11,146 nt of DNA from positions 1 to 11,146 of the forward strand of contig CAUJJP010000237.1 in NCBI GenBank assembly GCA_963205525.1, written 5' to 3'. Below the pieces are notes generated by a model. It was not told the DNA's origin. It worked only from the letters and a program-made list of their open reading frames with translations, and did no database searches. Of this stretch, positions 8,614-11,146 are shown one piece after another. Numbering within the stretch: the first letter of the stretch is position 1; every line of letters starts with the position of its first letter. The DNA comes from Pseudomonadota bacterium. Its GTDB lineage: Bacteria; Pseudomonadota; Gammaproteobacteria; Burkholderiales; Burkholderiaceae. Both the position numbers and the translations under genes were made by a program.

Positions 8614-9060
8614 TCAGGGCGCCACCAGCGGCTTGCCCTTCATGGTGTAGCTGCGGCCGCGGAACAGCGCGATGCGTTCGCCGCGCTGGTTCACGACCTC
8701 GATGTCGTAGACGCCGGTGCGCCCGGCGCGGTTGCGCTCGCTGCAGCTGGCGCTCAGCACGTCGCCCTCGCGCGCCGGCGCGAGCAGGTCGATGCTGAAG
8801 CCAGAGGCCACGGTGAGCTCGTTGTGGCTGTTGCAGCCGAAGGCAAAGGCCGAATCGGCCAGGGTGGCGATCAGCCCGCCGTGGCAGGTGCCGACGCCGT
8901 TGAGCATGTCGGCGCGCACCCGCATCGACAGCGTCGCCGTGCCCGGGCCGACCGCCAGCACCTGCAGGCCCAGCATCTCGGCCGACCCGTCCTTGGCCAG
9001 CATGGCGTCGCGCACGCGCTCGGCGGTCTGCTGCGGGTCGGGGCTGGGCGGCTGCGACAT
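8614..9060 (-). CDS. paaI: PaaI, hotdog-fold phenylacetyl-CoA-type thioesterase
   Basis: A 148-residue hotdog-fold acyl-CoA thioesterase. PaaI enzymes hydrolyse ring-hydroxylated phenylacetyl-CoA and related dead-end CoA esters, returning CoA when the pathway stalls. The active-site segment DMLNGVGTCHGGLIATLADS (51-70) is diagnostic, with Asn54, the HGG at 60-62 and Asp69 as the expected catalytic acid, followed by AFAFGCNSHN. A conserved RTGVYDIEVVNQRGE (114-128) comes near the end. Length is typical for the family. ATG at 9060 is the only suitable start. No Shine-Dalgarno is seen in front of it, which is odd for the first gene of the operon. The palindromic operator lies 16-29 nt upstream. 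Confidence 0.92.
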   Translation of the reverse strand: MSQPPSPDPQQTAERVRDAMLAKDGSAEMLGLQVLAVGPGTATLSMRVRADMLNGVGTCHGGLIATLADSAFAFGCNSHNELTVASGFSIDLLAPAREGDVLSASCSERNRAGRTGVYDIEVVNQRGERIALFRGRSYTMKGKPLVAP

Positions 9061-9075
9061 GGAGGCCGTGAATTT

Positions 9076-9089
9076 ACCGACCGGTCGGT
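9076..9089. promoter_or_regulatory. Perfect 14-bp palindrome, probable PaaR operator
   Basis: ACCGACCGGTCGGT is an exact palindrome, located 16-29 nt upstream of the paaI ATG in an A+T-rich patch. Palindromes of this ACCGACCG/CGGTCGGT type are typical TetR-family operators, and a TetR-family regulator (PaaR) is encoded in the same operon. Binding by PaaR is inference. A possible -10 (TATTTT, 9097-9092 on the minus strand) would put the transcription start in or at the operator, fitting repression, but the -35 region is poor. Confidence 0.72.
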
Positions 9090-9112
9090 CAAAAATAGCT
9101 AGGGGTTTGACC
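9087..9112. repeat. Inverted repeat GGTCAAA-N12-TTTGACC overlapping the operator
   Basis: GGTCAAA (9087-9093) and TTTGACC (9106-9112) are exact reverse complements 12 bp apart. The left arm shares its GGT with the 14-bp palindrome. It could be a second regulator site or an extended operator; the element lies in the likely paaI promoter region. Confidence 0.5.
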
Positions 9113-9146
9113 TGATAGCCGTGGGCGGAATCCGGCCGGCAGATCT

Positions 9147-9198
9147 CGGCGCCGCGCCGGCCCGCCGCTGCCGATCAGCGGCTGCCGGCGCGGCGCCG
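9147..9198. repeat. Long compound hairpin between the DUF1289 gene and the paa promoter
   Basis: The outer arms 9147-9161 and 9184-9198 are perfect 15-bp reverse complements (CGGCGCCGCGCCGGC). The enclosed 22 nt fold again as CCGCTG (9165-9170), loop CCGAT, CAGCGG (9176-9181). Flanking GATC at 9142-9145 and 9203-9206 could extend it with mismatches. No T-run follows in the minus direction. Its place just after the upstream operon suggests a transcript 3'-end structure, stabiliser or Rho-assisted terminator separating the two operons. Confidence 0.8.
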
Positions 9199-9206
9199 CC
9201 GGGATC

Positions 9207-9218
9207 CCGCGGCCGCGG
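9207..9218. repeat. 12-bp palindrome abutting the DUF1289 stop codon
   Basis: CCGCGGCCGCGG is a perfect palindrome directly after the stop codon at 9219-9221, preceded at 9201-9208 by the palindrome GGGATCCC. It may be part of the same 3'-end structure as the long hairpin; G+C richness makes short palindromes common, so no role is assigned. Confidence 0.4.
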
Positions 9219-9458
9219 TCAGGCGGCCCCGCCCTGCGCCGCCGGGCCATCTTCGCCTGCCGCCGAAACCGTCCCCGCACCGAAGCCGCCGGCGCGGCGC
9301 GCCGCAACCCGCGCCAGCACGGTGTGGCGGCCGGCGTCGTCCAGCGCCGACCAGGCCGCGATCTCCTCGATCGTGCGCGCGCAGCCGACGCACAGCCCGT
9401 GGCGCGCATCCATGCGGCAGACGTCGACACAGGGCGATGCGATGGCCGAGGCCGTCAT
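9219..9458 (-). CDS. DUF1289 family small cysteine-motif protein
   Basis: A 79-residue protein with the DUF1289 signature: Cys10, Cys14, Cys23 and Cys26 in the pattern SPCVDVCRMD...GLCVGCART, followed by IEEIAAW. The four cysteines probably bind a metal or Fe-S cluster; the family has no firmly known function. The ATG at 9458 overlaps the stop of the YbaK-like gene by 4 bp (ATGA) and puts the first cysteine at residue 10, normal for the family. The C-terminal third (about 52-79) is low-complexity Ala/Gly-rich. It is the last gene of the carboxylase-side operon and is followed by the strong hairpin. Confidence 0.85.
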   Translation of the reverse strand: MTASAIASPCVDVCRMDARHGLCVGCARTIEEIAAWSALDDAGRHTVLARVAARRAGGFGAGTVSAAGEDGPAAQGGAA

Positions 9459-9958
9459 GCCGCCACCGGGCCCGGCACCAGCGTGACGTCGGCCACCGGC
9501 GCGCCGGTCATGCGCTGCAGGTCGGCGGGGGCGAGCGGGAACACGGCGTGCGGATGGCCGGCCGCGGCCCAGATGCAATCGAAGCGGAACAGCTCACGGT
9601 CGATCAGGGTCACCGCCGGGCTGGCGTGCGCCAGCGGCGACACGCCGCCGATCGCAAACCCGGTGCGCGCCTTCACGAAATCGGCGTTCGCGCGTCCGAG
9701 CGCGCCGACCCGCGCCGCCACCTTGGCCTCGTCCACCCGCAGGTCGCCGCTGGTGACGACGAGCACCGCGGCGTCGTCCTCCAGGCGCCGGAAGACGATG
9801 CTCTTGGCGATCTGGCCCACGCCCACGCCCAGCGCATCGGCCGCCTGCTGCGAGGTGCGCGCCGCGCTGTCCAGCCACACCGGGGCCTCGGGGTGTCCGG
9901 CCGCGCTCAGTGCCGCGGCCACGCGCTGCACGCTGTCAGGGAAGTTCGATTCGCTCAT
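9455..9958 (-). CDS. YbaK/EbsC-family aminoacyl-tRNA deacylase-like protein
   Basis: A 167-residue single-domain protein of the YbaK/ProX/EbsC family, whose members hydrolyse mischarged tRNAs such as Cys-tRNA(Pro) or Ala-tRNA(Pro). Characteristic features are GQIAKSIVFR with the conserved lysine (Lys52), VTSGDLRVDEAKVA (68-81), FAIGGVSPLAH (101-111) and AAGHPHAVFPL (132-142). The exact substrate cannot be told from sequence. The ATG at 9958 overlaps the carboxylase stop by 4 bp (ATGA), which supports this start over an upstream in-frame ATG inside the carboxylase gene. The downstream DUF1289 gene overlaps in the same way, so the three are probably co-translated. I see no link to phenylacetate metabolism. 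Confidence 0.88.
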   Translation of the reverse strand: MSESNFPDSVQRVAAALSAAGHPEAPVWLDSAARTSQQAADALGVGVGQIAKSIVFRRLEDDAAVLVVTSGDLRVDEAKVAARVGALGRANADFVKARTGFAIGGVSPLAHASPAVTLIDRELFRFDCIWAAAGHPHAVFPLAPADLQRMTGAPVADVTLVPGPVAA

Positions 9959-11146
9959 GCTTGCTTCAGTCGCATCAGTTCGGCGCCCTCGCTGAGCTGG
10001 TCGCCGACCGCGCACAGCAGCTCGCCGACCTCGCCGTCGCGCGGGGCGTGCAAGGTGTGCTCCATTTTCATCGCCTCCATCACCGCCACCGCCTGCCCCT
10101 TGCTCACCGTGTCGCCGACCTTGACCGCGAGCGCGATCACCTTGCCCGGCATGGGCGCGCTCAATCGGCCTTCGGCGGCACCGTCCCCGGCGTGCGCCAG
10201 CCGGTCCACCTCGATCAGGACGGCGCTGCCCTCGGGAGCAAAGACGGCGATGCGCTCGCCCACCCGGTAGACCGCCAGCCGCAGCCGACGCTCGCCCAGG
10301 TGCAGGTCGTAGCGCCCGCCGCCGAGGGCGGCGGAGCGGATCGGCCAGCGCGCGCTGCCGATCTCCAGCTGCGCGCCGCCGTCGTGCAGGCGGCGCAGCT
10401 GCACCACCAGGCGGCGTCCGTCCAGTTCGAGGTCGAAGCGCCGGCAGGCACCGCCGTGCAGCCGCCAGCCGTCGCGCCGGCTCCAGGGGTCGGCGCTCTC
10501 CAGCGCGCGCTCCTCGGCGTGCGTGAGCGCGGCCACGCCGGCCGCGGCCAGCTCGTCGGCGAGCGGCGGGGCGTCGAACAAGGCGGCGCGCTCGCGCTCG
10601 ATGAGCGCGGTGTCGAGGTCGGCGGTGGCGAAGGCGCGCGTGTTCACCACCCGGCGCAGGAAGGCGACGTTGGTCTGCAGGCCGACGAGGTGGATGTCGC
10701 GCAGCGCTGCGTCCATGCGCGCCAGCGCCTGCATGCGGTCCTCGCCCCAGACGATGAGCTTGGCGATCATCGAGTCGTACCAGGGGCTGATCTCGTCGCC
10801 TTCGTCGAAGCCGCGGTCGATGCGCGGCAGCAGCTCGTCACGGCTGAAGGCCACATGTGCCGGCCAGCGCGCCACCTCCAGCCGCCCGGTGGCGGGCAGG
10901 AAGCCGGCGTCGGGGTTCTCGGCGCAGATTCGGGCCTCGATCGCGTGGCCGCGCATCGAAAGCTCGTGCTGGGCAAGCGGCAGCGGCTGGCCGGCAGCCA
11001 CGCGCAGCTGCCACTCCACCAGGTCCTGGCCGGTGATGGCCTCGGTCACCGGGTGCTCGACCTGCAGGCGGGTGTTCATTTCCATGAAGACGAAAACGCC
11101 TTCGCTACCGAGCAGGAATTCGATGGTGCCGGCGCCGACGTAGCCG
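9955..11146 (-). CDS. Acyl-CoA carboxylase alpha (biotin) subunit, probably methylcrotonyl-CoA carboxylase; partial
   Basis: The 3' part (396 residues) of a biotin-dependent acyl-CoA carboxylase alpha subunit; the gene's 5' part lies beyond the right edge. The window opens in the ATP-grasp biotin-carboxylase domain (GYVGAGTIEFL, then EMNTRLQVEHPVTE with the catalytic arginine), continues with the carboxylase C-terminal domain (GHAIEARICAENP...FLPATG), a poorly conserved linker, and the biotinyl domain with AMPGKVIAL and MEAMKMEH. The biotin lysine is encoded at 10066-10068. The biotinyl end (EHTLHAPRDGEV...GDQLSEGAELMRL) looks most like methylcrotonyl-CoA carboxylase (LiuD/MccA) of leucine degradation. 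A propionyl- or geranyl-CoA carboxylase is possible; upstream genes would decide. It overlaps the next gene by 4 bp. Confidence 0.85.
   Translation of the reverse strand, partial: GYVGAGTIEFLLGSEGVFVFMEMNTRLQVEHPVTEAITGQDLVEWQLRVAAGQPLPLAQHELSMRGHAIEARICAENPDAGFLPATGRLEVARWPAHVAFSRDELLPRIDRGFDEGDEISPWYDSMIAKLIVWGEDRMQALARMDAALRDIHLVGLQTNVAFLRRVVNTRAFATADLDTALIERERAALFDAPPLADELAAAGVAALTHAEERALESADPWSRRDGWRLHGGACRRFDLELDGRRLVVQLRRLHDGGAQLEIGSARWPIRSAALGGGRYDLHLGERRLRLAVYRVGERIAVFAPEGSAVLIEVDRLAHAGDGAAEGRLSAPMPGKVIALAVKVGDTVSKGQAVAVMEAMKMEHTLHAPRDGEVGELLCAVGDQLSEGAELMRLKQA

Noticed and set aside
9085..9115. Clear sigma-70 promoter for paaI
   Set aside because: TATTTT and several TTGACC-like hexamers exist, but none combine at 16-18 bp spacing on the minus strand.

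Overview
The window is very G+C-rich (roughly 70% by eye). It carries a complete aerobic phenylacetate (phenylacetyl-CoA) upper pathway, with every confident gene on the minus strand. Gene order, domain fusions, codon use and the TetR-type regulator point to a betaproteobacterium, most likely Burkholderiales. That placement is inferred from style, not from a marker gene.

Layout in transcription order (right to left). (1) 11146-9219: the 3' part of a biotin-dependent acyl-CoA carboxylase alpha subunit (probably methylcrotonyl-CoA carboxylase, leucine catabolism), then a YbaK/EbsC-type deacylase and a small DUF1289 protein, joined by two 4-bp ATGA overlaps. (2) 9218-9061: an intergenic region with a 12-bp palindrome next to the DUF1289 stop, a long two-part hairpin, an A+T-rich patch, and a perfect 14-bp palindrome that looks like a TetR-family operator. 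(3) 9060-742: paaI (thioesterase), paaK (phenylacetate-CoA ligase), a 144-bp gap with tandem decamers, then the tightly packed run paaA-paaB-paaC-paaD-paaE-paaR-paaZ. (4) 741-1: about 740 bp with no intact gene, holding a decayed IS3-family transposase relic, several GC-rich hairpins and one A+T-rich island.

How the genes work together: PaaK activates phenylacetate to phenylacetyl-CoA. The PaaABCDE multicomponent oxygenase makes the ring 1,2-epoxide. After isomerisation by PaaG, which is not encoded here, PaaZ opens the oxepin-CoA ring and oxidises the resulting semialdehyde. PaaI hydrolyses dead-end CoA esters to free CoA. PaaR, a TetR-family protein inside the operon, is the likely phenylacetyl-CoA-responsive repressor and could act on the palindrome upstream of paaI. 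The beta-oxidation-like genes paaF, paaG, paaH and paaJ are not in the window.

I see no undescribed system. The genes are well-known families; the less ordinary parts are the regulatory and hairpin architecture between the two operons, the embedded repressor gene, the tandem decamers before paaA, and the transposase relic at the paaZ end.
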